Assembly (NCBI GenBank): GCA_002307035.1 | Contig: DBTL01000076.1 | Location: 1 to 19,740, forward strand | Origin: Bacteroides sp. UBA1317 | GTDB lineage: Bacteria > Bacteroidota > Bacteroidia > Bacteroidales > Bacteroidaceae | Direction of reading: 5' to 3' | Length of the DNA: 19,740 nucleotides | Shown: positions 1-7,814 of the stretch, piece after piece | Layout of the letters: the number at the start of each line of letters is the position of its first letter | Position numbering within the stretch: position 1 is the first letter of the stretch | Notes under the pieces: model-generated | The model's database searches: none | What the model was told of the DNA's origin: nothing | Seen by the model: only the letters and a program-made list of their open reading frames with translations | Position numbers and translations under genes: made by a program

Positions 1-85
1 AGAGGTGGGTGAGTGGCTGAAACCACCAGTTTGCTAAACTGACGTACGGGTAACTGTACCGGGGGTTCGAATCCCCCCGCTTCCG
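1..85 (+). tRNA. tRNA-Ser (anticodon GCT), 5' end cut by window edge
   Basis: The cloverleaf is visible apart from the first bases, which lie outside the window. The D stem is GGT/ACC around GAGTGGCTGAA. The anticodon loop TTGCTAA at 31-37 has anticodon GCT at 33-35. A long variable arm around 43-58 is typical of class II serine tRNAs. The T arm is GGGGG-TTCGAAT-CCCCC at 61-77, with discriminator G at 85. The visible 5' acceptor bases AGAGG pair poorly with the 3' strand CGCTTCC (78-84) in the standard register. Either the missing bases shift the register or the acceptor stem is imperfect. The identity as tRNA-Ser for AGC/AGU codons is secure. Confidence 0.93.
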
Positions 86-130
86 CAATGGAGGTGAAAC
101 AATAGTGACACCAAAACAAAGCCAAGAAAG

Positions 131-170
131 ATCCCTGTAAGACGAAAGTTTTGCAGGGATTTCTTTTTTA
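131..170 (+). terminator. Rho-independent terminator after tRNA-Ser
   Basis: A 13-bp stem with two G-U pairs (131-143 with 148-160) closes on a GAAA tetraloop. It is followed directly by TTCTTTTTTA. It lies 45 bases after the tRNA and ends that transcript. Confidence 0.9.
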
Positions 171-305
171 CTCTTAATCCAAACGGATTCGTAATTCGTC
201 TAGCATATTACTTAGAAACTGCCTAAAAGACCCTTTCTGGTCTTGCCATGATCACACCAATCCTCATTCTTTACAAATAAGCGTTTTAAAAACGATCACA
301 TAACT

Positions 306-376
306 TCAGCGTGTTGAACGTCCGATATCAGCGTGTTGAAAACGTGCTTTCAACACGCTGATATCGGACGTTCAAC
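306..376. repeat. Perfect 29-bp inverted repeat with internal 13-nt repeats
   Basis: Bases 313-341 are the exact reverse complement of 348-376, separated by the 6-base loop ACGTGC. The word TCAGCGTGTTGAA occurs directly at 306-318 and 328-340 (period 22) and inverted at 349-361. The arms would form a very stable hairpin in RNA or a cruciform in DNA. No T-run follows, so it does not look like an ordinary terminator. What it does cannot be told from the sequence. A dispersed intergenic repeat, a transcript-stabilising hairpin or a protein-binding site are all possible. Confidence 0.9.
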
Positions 377-546
377 AAACCCTGCTCAGAAAGCCTGTAG
401 GGGCAGGTGCGCTATCTTTACATCTTTGCTTAATTCTTCTGCAAATTCATAGATAATATTTCGTTTGTCTATCGACAGGGTATGTCGGAAAATGATATTT
501 TAGGCGATAAATTATTCTTTTTAATACAAAAAAAAACATATAATAC

Positions 547-576
547 TTTTACTTTAACCAATTATATTTAGATTTG
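547..576 (+). promoter_or_regulatory. Likely Bacteroidetes-type promoter of the A2M gene
   Basis: TAGATTTG at 569-576 matches the -7 consensus TAnnTTTG. A poor -33 element (TTT at 547-549) lies 19 bases upstream. Transcription would start near 583, giving a leader of about 20 bases. Confidence 0.5.
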
Positions 577-604
577 CAATTGATAGAATCTTTTTATAAC
601 AAAT

Positions 605-3600
605 ATGATGAAAACACATCTAACAATCGTAACAACTATACTATTATTTATCTCTGTTGTCGCATTTGGACAAACCCGACTATCCGACAGTAGACGTAAC
701 TCTGTAGAGCGATATATATATAGAATAAGCAAAGATGATTTACGCAAAATGCACCTTCAAAATAAGAAGATTGAAGAGGATATGCTACAATCGTTAGTTA
801 ATAAAATCCCTCTAAACGGCAATGTACCCAAACTTCCTCGAGGCAATTATGTGATTGTGAAGGCAGAAGGTAGCCAGCTTGTGTATACAGATCATATCGT
901 CGACGATTTATACTTTAAAATTGTGACAGCCGAAAAAATGACGCTTTGCCTATACGATTCATTAGGCAATATAGTGGATGATGCCACAGTGAGATGCGGT
1001 TCAAAAGCGTTCAAATTCAATAGAAACACCCAGACTTACAACACAAAGGATACAAAAGACAAGCAAATAATAGAAGTCAACAATAAAGGAGTTTATCATT
1101 ATATTGAAATAGAAAAGCAAAGTCCATATCATTATAAAAGCAACCTATTTAGAACAACATGGGGCAAAATGAAATATAATTTTCATAACTTCTTCAACTC
1201 CAATGATCATCCAACAAAGAATAAATATAAAGGATTTATTGTATTCAACAAACCAAAGTATAAACCAGGAGAAACAGTAAAACTTAAAGCTTACATGACT
1301 AATCGTAACGGAAAACCCTATGATAAAGCTGTTGATCTAAAACTACTTAGTTACTATCCGAATAAGATAGACACCACATTAGCAAACCTTAATCCTTATC
1401 GTCAAGGAATGTACACATATCAATTAAAACTATCAGATAGCCTTAATCTGAAGTTAGATAATAATTATATAATCGCTTTAAAAACAATAAAAGACAGAGA
1501 CAACGAAGTCACATCCCAGTTTAGATACGAAGATTATGAACTGAAAAGCCTTCATTTTACAGCACAAACGAATAAAGAAGAATACGAAAAAGGAGATTCT
1601 GTCAAGCTGAAGTTTAAAGTAACAGACGAAAACGAGATGGCTGTGTATGATGGTAAAATAGAGATTCTAGTCATACCCGATCCATTTGATCAATACAAGA
1701 TGAAAAAATCACAGTCAGTTTTTATCCCCGACACACTATGGACACAGACTGTAGATATGAGCGGATTATCAGAAAAAGAAATTATCTTATCCGACTCTAT
1801 TTTCCCTGCAAATGTATCTATCAACTATCAAGTAAAATGCACATACCTGAGTACTGATAACGAAAAAAGAACCATATCAAAAAGACTTTCACAGAAAGCG
1901 GATGATTATACGATTGACTTTTCTTTATCAAAAGGCATATTGACGATGAAAGAGTTGAATAAAGGCAAATCGCAAGAAATAATGGCTGAAATTAGTGTTG
2001 ACGGAGAAAATGGATCAATATTATCTGTCGATTCTGTCATGCTGCCATACTCCATGCCGATATCTTGGATAGCATCAGACGTTACAGTAAAAACAAAACA
2101 TACTACAAAAACTTATTTTTTAGACGATATAAGAGAAGATCAACTTGCATACAAATTCTATCGCCAAAACGATTCGATATATCTCATTGTGGATAACCCT
2201 GCACAAATCCCGTTTTGGTATGCTGTACGCAAAAAAAATAAAGAAATAGCAAAAGGATATACAACACAATTAAATTACTCAGTAAAGGCTAAAAATGAGC
2301 AAGGTTATAGTATGCAACTATCTTATCTTTTCGGAGAAGAGAGCAAGAACATAAGACAATCTCTTCCTTTCACTGAGAAGAATATATCAATAGATGTTTC
2401 TACTCCAACCTCCGTATATCCAGGACAAAAAGCGAATATTCTGATATCGGTAACTGATAAGAAAAGAAAGCCAGCGAACAACGTTGATATTACCGCCTAT
2501 TCATTTACTTCCAAATTTGAAAGCTACTCAATGCCTGATTTAGCGATAAAAGGAAAATATCTACATGCCAAAGAATTTGCAGATAAGAGGTATAATCCAG
2601 AAGAAAATTCTATTGCTGGAAACGTTGATATGAAATGGGAAAAATGGAAAAACACGATGGCATTGGATACCATCGAGTATTACAAATTCTTATACCCCAA
2701 CATTTATTATTCATATGCAGAGCCTAGTATAGATGGTACAACTCAAATTTCACCATACATCGTTATAGATGGAGTTTTACAAGGAGTACATATGTTATGG
2801 ATCGACCAACGGTTATATTATTTTGATCAGGCACAGCAACTTGACGTATATTCGTTCTGTGTAACGCCAGGTAAGCACAATCTGAAATTTCGTACGCATG
2901 ACCGAGAAATACTTGTATATAATGTAAACATTCAAAAGGGCGCAAAAAACATTCTGTCTTTTGATGCTAAAACTCCTTATGTTCGTAAAGCTATTCAAGA
3001 TGAAGATACCGATCCATTTGTACTGGTATCTAAACTATTAAAAAAGAAAGAGCAAAATGAATTAAATGAAAAAGAGGTTGAGCAATTGTCATCGCAATTA
3101 ATAACGGTGAACAATACCTTTGGCAGATTAGATCTACCTAACTTAAGGGTAAATCTAGAACTGCCGGCTTATATTAGTTCAGGAAACATTCATTATTATC
3201 TAAACAACACGCCGAGAAACAATTATAATAATACATTGAGAGGATATATAAATTCGGCTATTCTCGCAGGACCCTTTCCTTCACGCAATTTTATGAATGG
3301 CATCGCTAATATGGCATCGCTATATATAGATGATAAACTAGTTTCAAATATAGAAATTGAAGGGGGAAACGAGTATCTTTTATATGAAAATTATCAGAAG
3401 ATAAAGAGCTGGAATAGCGCGCCTTTTCATCGATCTATTTCAAAATATATACCTAAAACGAATTTCAAGGAACAATTACTTACTCCAGGTGACATTCGGG
3501 AACAATTCAATAATCGCTTAAATAGCACCTTGTCTAGCTCAAATGGTTTTGCCGACTTCAACTATAGACATAATAATAAATGTCGATTGAGTCTATATCT

Positions 3601-6598
3601 CGGAAAAGACACAAAAGGTTTGGAGATAAAGCCTTCTTTAATACTTATTGTGCCGGAGAAGAAAGAAGAGATCAAAGATCATCAGTTGTTCTACGGAGGT
3701 ACTCGAAATTTCAACAGCTTATCTGTAGGCAATATGGTCGTAACTATAGCACTCAATGATTCTACATCATATAGCAAAACAGTAACGTTACACCCAAACG
3801 GACAAAATTACCTTAGACTAGACTCTATAGAGTATGACACCAATAGCAAATTGGCTAAAACAGCATTTAATTTATTTCAACGAGATACAAGAAAGGTTTT
3901 TAGTCGAAATCCATACATCAATAATTCTTTTAAGATAGATAGTATTATAAGCGTTCCGGCACAAGAAACAGGAAGCTATAAAAGAAGTAATGCTCGTAAA
4001 GGCATCATAACAGGTATAGTATGCGATAATTTTGGGGAACCTATTATTGGAGCCTCGGCTACTATAAATAAAACAAAGGTAGGAACAACTACCGACTTAG
4101 ACGGATATTTCGAATTGGCAGGAAAATCAGGCGATGAAATCACTTTTACTTATATAGGATATATTCCTAAAAAAGTAAAATACTCAGAAGGTTACAATTA
4201 TAAAATCGTGCTTAATGAGGATTCTCAAAGTTTGCAGGAAGTGGTTGTCGTTGGATATGGAAGCGAACAGAAATCTCTCTTAACAGGGTCTACTATTACT
4301 ATCAATGATAATTCTTCAAATACTACACTAGATAGCCAGACATTACAAGGACGTATTGCAGGCCTAACTATTAGAGGTTCTTCGAGTGATTCAAAAGGTT
4401 CCAATCCTCTTATTTTAGTTAACGGCTTACCGTATAGTGGCAAGTTAGAAGACATCGATGCAAGTTCTATTATATCTCTAAATATATTGAAAGATAATAG
4501 TGCAACAGCAATATACGGCGCTAGAGCTAAAGATGGTGTTATTATGATTCAGACCAATACTTTGAATGCAACGGAAACTGACAAAAATGATGATACAAAG
4601 TCTATACCAACACAAGCTGGAAACTCCATGCGTCGGAATTTCCATGATGATGCTTTCTGGCAACCAACGTTGAAAACAAACATAAAAGGAGAAGCATCAT
4701 TTGATATTACCTATCCCGACGATATTACAACTTGGAATGCTTACTTTATAGCCGTTGGTAACAGAAAGCAGACTGACAAAAAGGAAATGACTATCAAATC
4801 TTTTAAAGCTCTGACCGCACGTCTTTCTACTCCACGTTTTGCCATTAGAGGTGATAGCCTGAACGCTGTTGGGCGAATAACCAATCATTTTGGTGATACT
4901 ATTCAAGTAGATCGAAGTATTGATCTAAAAGGAAGTATACAGCAAGAAAAGATAAAACTACTTACATCACATATCGATTATATTCCCGTCAAAGTTCAAA
5001 CAGGAGACAGTCTTACGCTATCTTATTCATTGAAAATGCAGAATGGATATTTTGATGGAGAAGAACAATCTATCCCTATATTTGAACAGGGCATGTTGCA
5101 GACTCATGGTGATTTTAGAGTCATCAATGATACAACCTCACATACGCTCAATATAGATCCGGCATTAGGTATAACTACAATTCATGCGGAAGTTTCGAGC
5201 CTCAAGGTATTTCTTCGTGAGATTGATAAAATAGACAGTTATCCGTATATGTGTAATGAGCAAATGGCTTCTAAAATAAAAGCTATGCTATCGAAGAAAC
5301 AGATTGCTAAGATATTGGGAAAAGAATTTAAAGACGATCAAAAAATTAATAATCTGATAAGCTCTTTGGATAAAAATCGCAATTCAGAAGGTTTATGGGG
5401 ATGGTGGAATAAAGGAAATACCGAACTTTGGATATCGAAACAAGTGATAAGTGCAATGTTAGATGCTGAAAATGCAGGATATAAAACGAAAATTAATAAA
5501 AGCAGCTTATGTAATGCGTTCGAAGCAGAACTAAAAGATGGACTTGCTAATTTGAAACTAACCACTCCTGACAAGATACCATTAGCCAAACAAGAATTAC
5601 TGGACAGACTTATACTTTTGAAACGTATGGATGCTCTAATCGACTACTCTTCTTATTTTAAACAGATTGACGAGCAGCTGAAAAGCCGTACTGTGTCTGA
5701 TAAGCTAAAATCAATGCTGACCATGTCTATCATTGGACTGAAAGATCAAATTAATATAGATTCCTTGATGCAATATTCGCGCAAAACGATGCTTGGTGGA
5801 ATGTATTGGGGCACTATGAAAGAAGGTGATACTCAGTCCCGCAGTTTCATGTTGCCTTATGAAAACAATACAGAGAATACGCTGATAGCTTATACTCTTC
5901 TAAAAAACATCGGCGGACATGAATCGGATCTGAATAATATAAGAAACTATTTCTTCGAACATCGCCAAGGCAGTTCATGGCAAAACACTTATGAATCGTC
6001 ACGCATAATTGAAACGGTCATGCCGGATATGTTGAGTAAGAATGATCAGTATAAAGAAGCATCTATGTATGTGAACGAACGAAGAATATTAAAATTTCCT
6101 TATACTGTAAAAACAGAATCTAAGAAAAATATCAATATTAAAAAAGAAGGTACACTACCTCTGTTTGTAACAGCCTATCAACAAGAATGGAATAAAAAAC
6201 CGTTATCTGAATCCAAGAAAGGCTTTACTGTAAAAACTCTCTTTATGGAGAACAAAGATACCATCTCATATTTGAAAGCAGGAAAGGTGGCCAAACTCGA
6301 AGTGAGTGTACGAGTAGATGCAGATGCCGAATATGTACAAATAGAAATACCTATTCCGGCTGGGTGCACTTACGAATCAAAAAACAGAGGTGATTATGGA
6401 AAAGAATTACATAGAGAATATTTCAAAGAAAAAATTGTCATTTTTAGCAATAAACTGACTAAAGGTGAGCACCGATTCACTGTCGAACTTATTTCGAGAT
6501 ATACAGGAAAATACTCTCTCAATCCGGCAAAAGCAGAATTAATGTACTTTCCTACTTTCTATGGAAATGAAAAGATGAAGTCGGTGATGATTGAATAA
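605..6598 (+). CDS. Secreted alpha-2-macroglobulin family protein with inserted SusC-like plug module
   Basis: This 1997-residue protein has a Sec signal peptide (about 1-23, ending VVAFGQ) and no lipobox cysteine, so it is probably periplasmic or secreted. A macroglobulin MG2 segment starts near 211 (FNKPKYKPGETVKLKAY). The A2M core domain starts near 1347 (FWQPTLKTNIKGEASF). The thioester motif CNEQ has its reactive cysteine at 1550 and is followed by an alpha-helical thioester domain to about 1830. The C-terminal domain (about 1890-1990) resembles the receptor-binding end of bacterial A2Ms. Bacterial A2Ms are thought to trap proteases that cleave a bait region. Here residues 1133-1318, just before the A2M core, form a carboxypeptidase-regulatory domain and a TonB-plug domain (LQEVVVVGYG, then GVIMIQT) without any beta-barrel. 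The pbpC gene often found beside enterobacterial A2M is absent. The start chosen is the first of two adjacent ATGs (605 and 608). Confidence 0.92.
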   Translation: MMKTHLTIVTTILLFISVVAFGQTRLSDSRRNSVERYIYRISKDDLRKMHLQNKKIEEDMLQSLVNKIPLNGNVPKLPRGNYVIVKAEGSQLVYTDHIVDDLYFKIVTAEKMTLCLYDSLGNIVDDATVRCGSKAFKFNRNTQTYNTKDTKDKQIIEVNNKGVYHYIEIEKQSPYHYKSNLFRTTWGKMKYNFHNFFNSNDHPTKNKYKGFIVFNKPKYKPGETVKLKAYMTNRNGKPYDKAVDLKLLSYYPNKIDTTLANLNPYRQGMYTYQLKLSDSLNLKLDNNYIIALKTIKDRDNEVTSQFRYEDYELKSLHFTAQTNKEEYEKGDSVKLKFKVTDENEMAVYDGKIEILVIPDPFDQYKMKKSQSVFIPDTLWTQTVDMSGLSEKEIILSDSIFPANVSINYQVKCTYLSTDNEKRTISKRLSQKADDYTIDFSLSKGILTMKELNKGKSQEIMAEISVDGENGSILSVDSVMLPYSMPISWIASDVTVKTKHTTKTYFLDDIREDQLAYKFYRQNDSIYLIVDNPAQIPFWYAVRKKNKEIAKGYTTQLNYSVKAKNEQGYSMQLSYLFGEESKNIRQSLPFTEKNISIDVSTPTSVYPGQKANILISVTDKKRKPANNVDITAYSFTSKFESYSMPDLAIKGKYLHAKEFADKRYNPEENSIAGNVDMKWEKWKNTMALDTIEYYKFLYPNIYYSYAEPSIDGTTQISPYIVIDGVLQGVHMLWIDQRLYYFDQAQQLDVYSFCVTPGKHNLKFRTHDREILVYNVNIQKGAKNILSFDAKTPYVRKAIQDEDTDPFVLVSKLLKKKEQNELNEKEVEQLSSQLITVNNTFGRLDLPNLRVNLELPAYISSGNIHYYLNNTPRNNYNNTLRGYINSAILAGPFPSRNFMNGIANMASLYIDDKLVSNIEIEGGNEYLLYENYQKIKSWNSAPFHRSISKYIPKTNFKEQLLTPGDIREQFNNRLNSTLSSSNGFADFNYRHNNKCRLSLYLGKDTKGLEIKPSLILIVPEKKEEIKDHQLFYGGTRNFNSLSVGNMVVTIALNDSTSYSKTVTLHPNGQNYLRLDSIEYDTNSKLAKTAFNLFQRDTRKVFSRNPYINNSFKIDSIISVPAQETGSYKRSNARKGIITGIVCDNFGEPIIGASATINKTKVGTTTDLDGYFELAGKSGDEITFTYIGYIPKKVKYSEGYNYKIVLNEDSQSLQEVVVVGYGSEQKSLLTGSTITINDNSSNTTLDSQTLQGRIAGLTIRGSSSDSKGSNPLILVNGLPYSGKLEDIDASSIISLNILKDNSATAIYGARAKDGVIMIQTNTLNATETDKNDDTKSIPTQAGNSMRRNFHDDAFWQPTLKTNIKGEASFDITYPDDITTWNAYFIAVGNRKQTDKKEMTIKSFKALTARLSTPRFAIRGDSLNAVGRITNHFGDTIQVDRSIDLKGSIQQEKIKLLTSHIDYIPVKVQTGDSLTLSYSLKMQNGYFDGEEQSIPIFEQGMLQTHGDFRVINDTTSHTLNIDPALGITTIHAEVSSLKVFLREIDKIDSYPYMCNEQMASKIKAMLSKKQIAKILGKEFKDDQKINNLISSLDKNRNSEGLWGWWNKGNTELWISKQVISAMLDAENAGYKTKINKSSLCNAFEAELKDGLANLKLTTPDKIPLAKQELLDRLILLKRMDALIDYSSYFKQIDEQLKSRTVSDKLKSMLTMSIIGLKDQINIDSLMQYSRKTMLGGMYWGTMKEGDTQSRSFMLPYENNTENTLIAYTLLKNIGGHESDLNNIRNYFFEHRQGSSWQNTYESSRIIETVMPDMLSKNDQYKEASMYVNERRILKFPYTVKTESKKNINIKKEGTLPLFVTAYQQEWNKKPLSESKKGFTVKTLFMENKDTISYLKAGKVAKLEVSVRVDADAEYVQIEIPIPAGCTYESKNRGDYGKELHREYFKEKIVIFSNKLTKGEHRFTVELISRYTGKYSLNPAKAELMYFPTFYGNEKMKSVMIE

Positions 6599-6669
6599 TA
6601 TTTAGTATAAAGTTTTCTCTTTCTAACTACGAGATGATGAAAGAATTCAGATATAATGCATCTAAATGC

Positions 6670-6700
6670 TTGTTCATTCAAAAAAGTATTAGTAATTTTG
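6670..6700 (+). promoter_or_regulatory. Promoter of tRNA-Glu
   Basis: TTG at 6670-6672, a 20-base spacer and TAATTTTG at 6693-6700 match the Bacteroidetes -33/-7 pattern. The tRNA begins 19 bases after the -7 element. Confidence 0.8.
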
Positions 6701-6718
6701 CAGCCGAAAAGAAATAAT

Positions 6719-6790
6719 GGTGCATTCGTCTAGTGGCTAGGACGCCGCCCTCTCACGGCGGTAACTCGGGTTCGAATCCCGGACGCACTA
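6719..6790 (+). tRNA. tRNA-Glu (anticodon CTC)
   Basis: The cloverleaf has acceptor GGTGCAT/ACGCACT with one A-C mismatch and one G-U. The D stem is GTC/GAC. The anticodon arm is CCGCC-CTCTCAC-GGCGG with anticodon CTC. The T loop is TTCGAAT, the discriminator is A at 6790, and no CCA is encoded. It reads GAG codons. It has its own promoter upstream and a terminator 15 bases downstream, so it is a single-gene transcription unit. Confidence 0.93.
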
Positions 6791-6805
6791 CTTGCTGACA
6801 AGCTA

Positions 6806-6852
6806 AAAAAGTAAATCCTTGGTAATTTTATTATCAAGGATTTACTTTTTTC
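6806..6852 (+). terminator. Terminator after tRNA-Glu
   Basis: A perfect 16-bp stem (6806-6821 with 6835-6850) surrounds a 13-base AT-rich loop. The 3' arm ends in a T-run. The A-run at the start of the left arm could also let it act on the minus strand. Confidence 0.9.
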
Positions 6853-7001
6853 TGACCAAGTGAAAGCAGCAATTAAAAAAAGTCCTCAATAAAACAGCCC
6901 ATATAATTGCAGAAAGAAGACAAGTGCAATCTCCACTTTGCAATCCCCAGATTTACAGTCTGTTATTTGATTGATTTCTTAAAAAACGAATCAAAGCTCA
7001 A

Positions 7002-7032
7002 TTGCATAAACCAAATAAAACGAGTAACTTTG
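7002..7032 (+). promoter_or_regulatory. Promoter of the NifU-like/GGGtGRT operon
   Basis: TTG at 7002-7004, a 20-base spacer and TAACTTTG at 7025-7032 match the Bacteroidetes promoter consensus closely. The start codon follows at 7094, leaving a leader of about 55 bases. Confidence 0.8.
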
Positions 7033-7093
7033 CGGGCAATTAGATTTCTGTGGTTACAAATTTATATTATTTCATTAAAAAAAAGAGCTAATT

Positions 7094-7795
7094 ATGACTT
7101 ATTCACACGAAGTGGAACACATGTGTGTTGTGAAGAAAGGTCCTAATCATGGACCGGCTCCCATACCCGAAGAAGGCAAATGGGTAAAATCAAAAGAAAT
7201 TGTTGACATCTCAGGTTTAACACATGGTGTTGGCTGGTGTGCTCCTCAACAAGGTGCTTGCAAGTTGACGCTTAACGTTAAAGAGGGTATCATTCAGGAA
7301 GCTTTAATTGAGACTATCGGATGTTCCGGTATGACTCACTCTGCGGCAATGGCTGCCGAAATTCTTCCGGGAAAAACAATTCTTGAGGCATTGAACACTG
7401 ACCTTGTTTGCGACGCTATCAACACTGCTATGCGCGAGCTATTCCTACAAATTGTGTACGGACGTACTCAGAGTGCTTTCTCTGAAGGTGGTCTTATCAT
7501 CGGTGCAGGTTTGGAAGACTTAGGTAAAGGCCTTCGCAGCCAGGTAGGTACTTTGTACGGAACATTGGCTAAAGGCCCTCGTTACCTTGAAATGGCTGAA
7601 GGTTACATCAAAAACATTTTCCTTGATAAGAATGACGAAATCTGTGGCTACGAGTTCGTTCACATGGGCAAATTCATGGATGAAATCAAGAAGGGTACAG
7701 ATGCTAACGAAGCTTTGAAGAAAGTAACCGGCACGTACGGACGCGTAACAGCGGAACAGGGAGCAGTTAAACACATTGATCCACGTCACGAATAA
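7094..7795 (+). CDS. NifU/IscU-like iron-sulfur scaffold-type protein paired with GGGtGRT protein
   Basis: This 233-residue cytoplasmic protein has no signal peptide or membrane segment. Its middle resembles the NifU/IscU N-terminal fold. C56 sits in a CAPQQGACK stretch, followed by the strand LTLNVKEGIIQEALIETIGC and the segment GCSGMTHSAAMAAEILPGKT (76-95), which aligns with the second-cysteine region of IscU. Cysteines lie at 11, 49, 56, 77, 106 and 184. The canonical third IscU ligand region is not obvious; C106 is a candidate. The protein is longer than IscU (about 128 residues), with an extra glycine-rich and helical C-terminal part. It is first in a two-gene operon, 19 bases before the GGGtGRT gene. 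A role in Fe-S cluster handling is inferred from the fold only. Codon use (many CGT, GGT and GCT codons) suggests high expression. Confidence 0.8.
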   Translation: MTYSHEVEHMCVVKKGPNHGPAPIPEEGKWVKSKEIVDISGLTHGVGWCAPQQGACKLTLNVKEGIIQEALIETIGCSGMTHSAAMAAEILPGKTILEALNTDLVCDAINTAMRELFLQIVYGRTQSAFSEGGLIIGAGLEDLGKGLRSQVGTLYGTLAKGPRYLEMAEGYIKNIFLDKNDEICGYEFVHMGKFMDEIKKGTDANEALKKVTGTYGRVTAEQGAVKHIDPRHE

Positions 7796-7798
7796 TAT

Positions 7799-7805
7799 AA
7801 GGAGG
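7799..7805 (+). promoter_or_regulatory. Strong Shine-Dalgarno of the GGGtGRT gene
   Basis: AAGGAGG lies 9 bases before the ATG at 7815. It decides the start: an in-frame ATG at 7776, inside the upstream gene, lacks such a signal. A full Shine-Dalgarno is unusual in Bacteroidetes, where most genes, including the others here, lack one. Confidence 0.85.
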
Positions 7806-7814
7806 AAAGAAACT

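Larger units (their letters stand above)
171..604. other. Gene-free region between tRNA-Ser and the A2M gene
   Basis: No credible coding region is visible in these 434 bases. The stretch holds a small hairpin (AAGACC/GGTCTT, 227-244), the long inverted repeat at 306-376, a weak promoter-like TATCTTTA at 413-420, and the likely promoter of the downstream gene at 547-576. The last 130 bases are very AT-rich. Confidence 0.7.

Noticed and set aside
306..376. CRISPR-like direct repeats
   Set aside because: Only two direct copies occur, with a 9-base gap that is itself part of a hairpin. There are no spacers of uniform length and no cas genes.
413..428. Possible second promoter (TATCTTTA, then TACATCTTTG)
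   Set aside because: It has one mismatch or wrong spacing to TAnnTTTG and no gene starts nearby. The better match is at 569-576.
482..571. 29-codon reading frame starting MSENDILGDK
   Set aside because: It is too short, AT-driven and lacks a Shine-Dalgarno. It ends inside the promoter of the A2M gene.
1..6790. Genomic island bounded by tRNA-Ser and tRNA-Glu
   Set aside because: No duplicate of either tRNA 3' end was found inside the interval, and there is no integrase or other mobility gene. The A2M gene is AT-rich but otherwise looks resident.
6907..7146. 79-codon reading frame upstream of the NifU-like gene
   Set aside because: It covers the promoter at 7002-7032 and overlaps the start of the NifU-like gene in another frame. 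The product has no protein-like pattern.
7776..7814. Earlier start for the GGGtGRT gene at ATG 7776
   Set aside because: The strong Shine-Dalgarno at 7799-7805 serves ATG 7815, and the extra residues lie inside the upstream gene.
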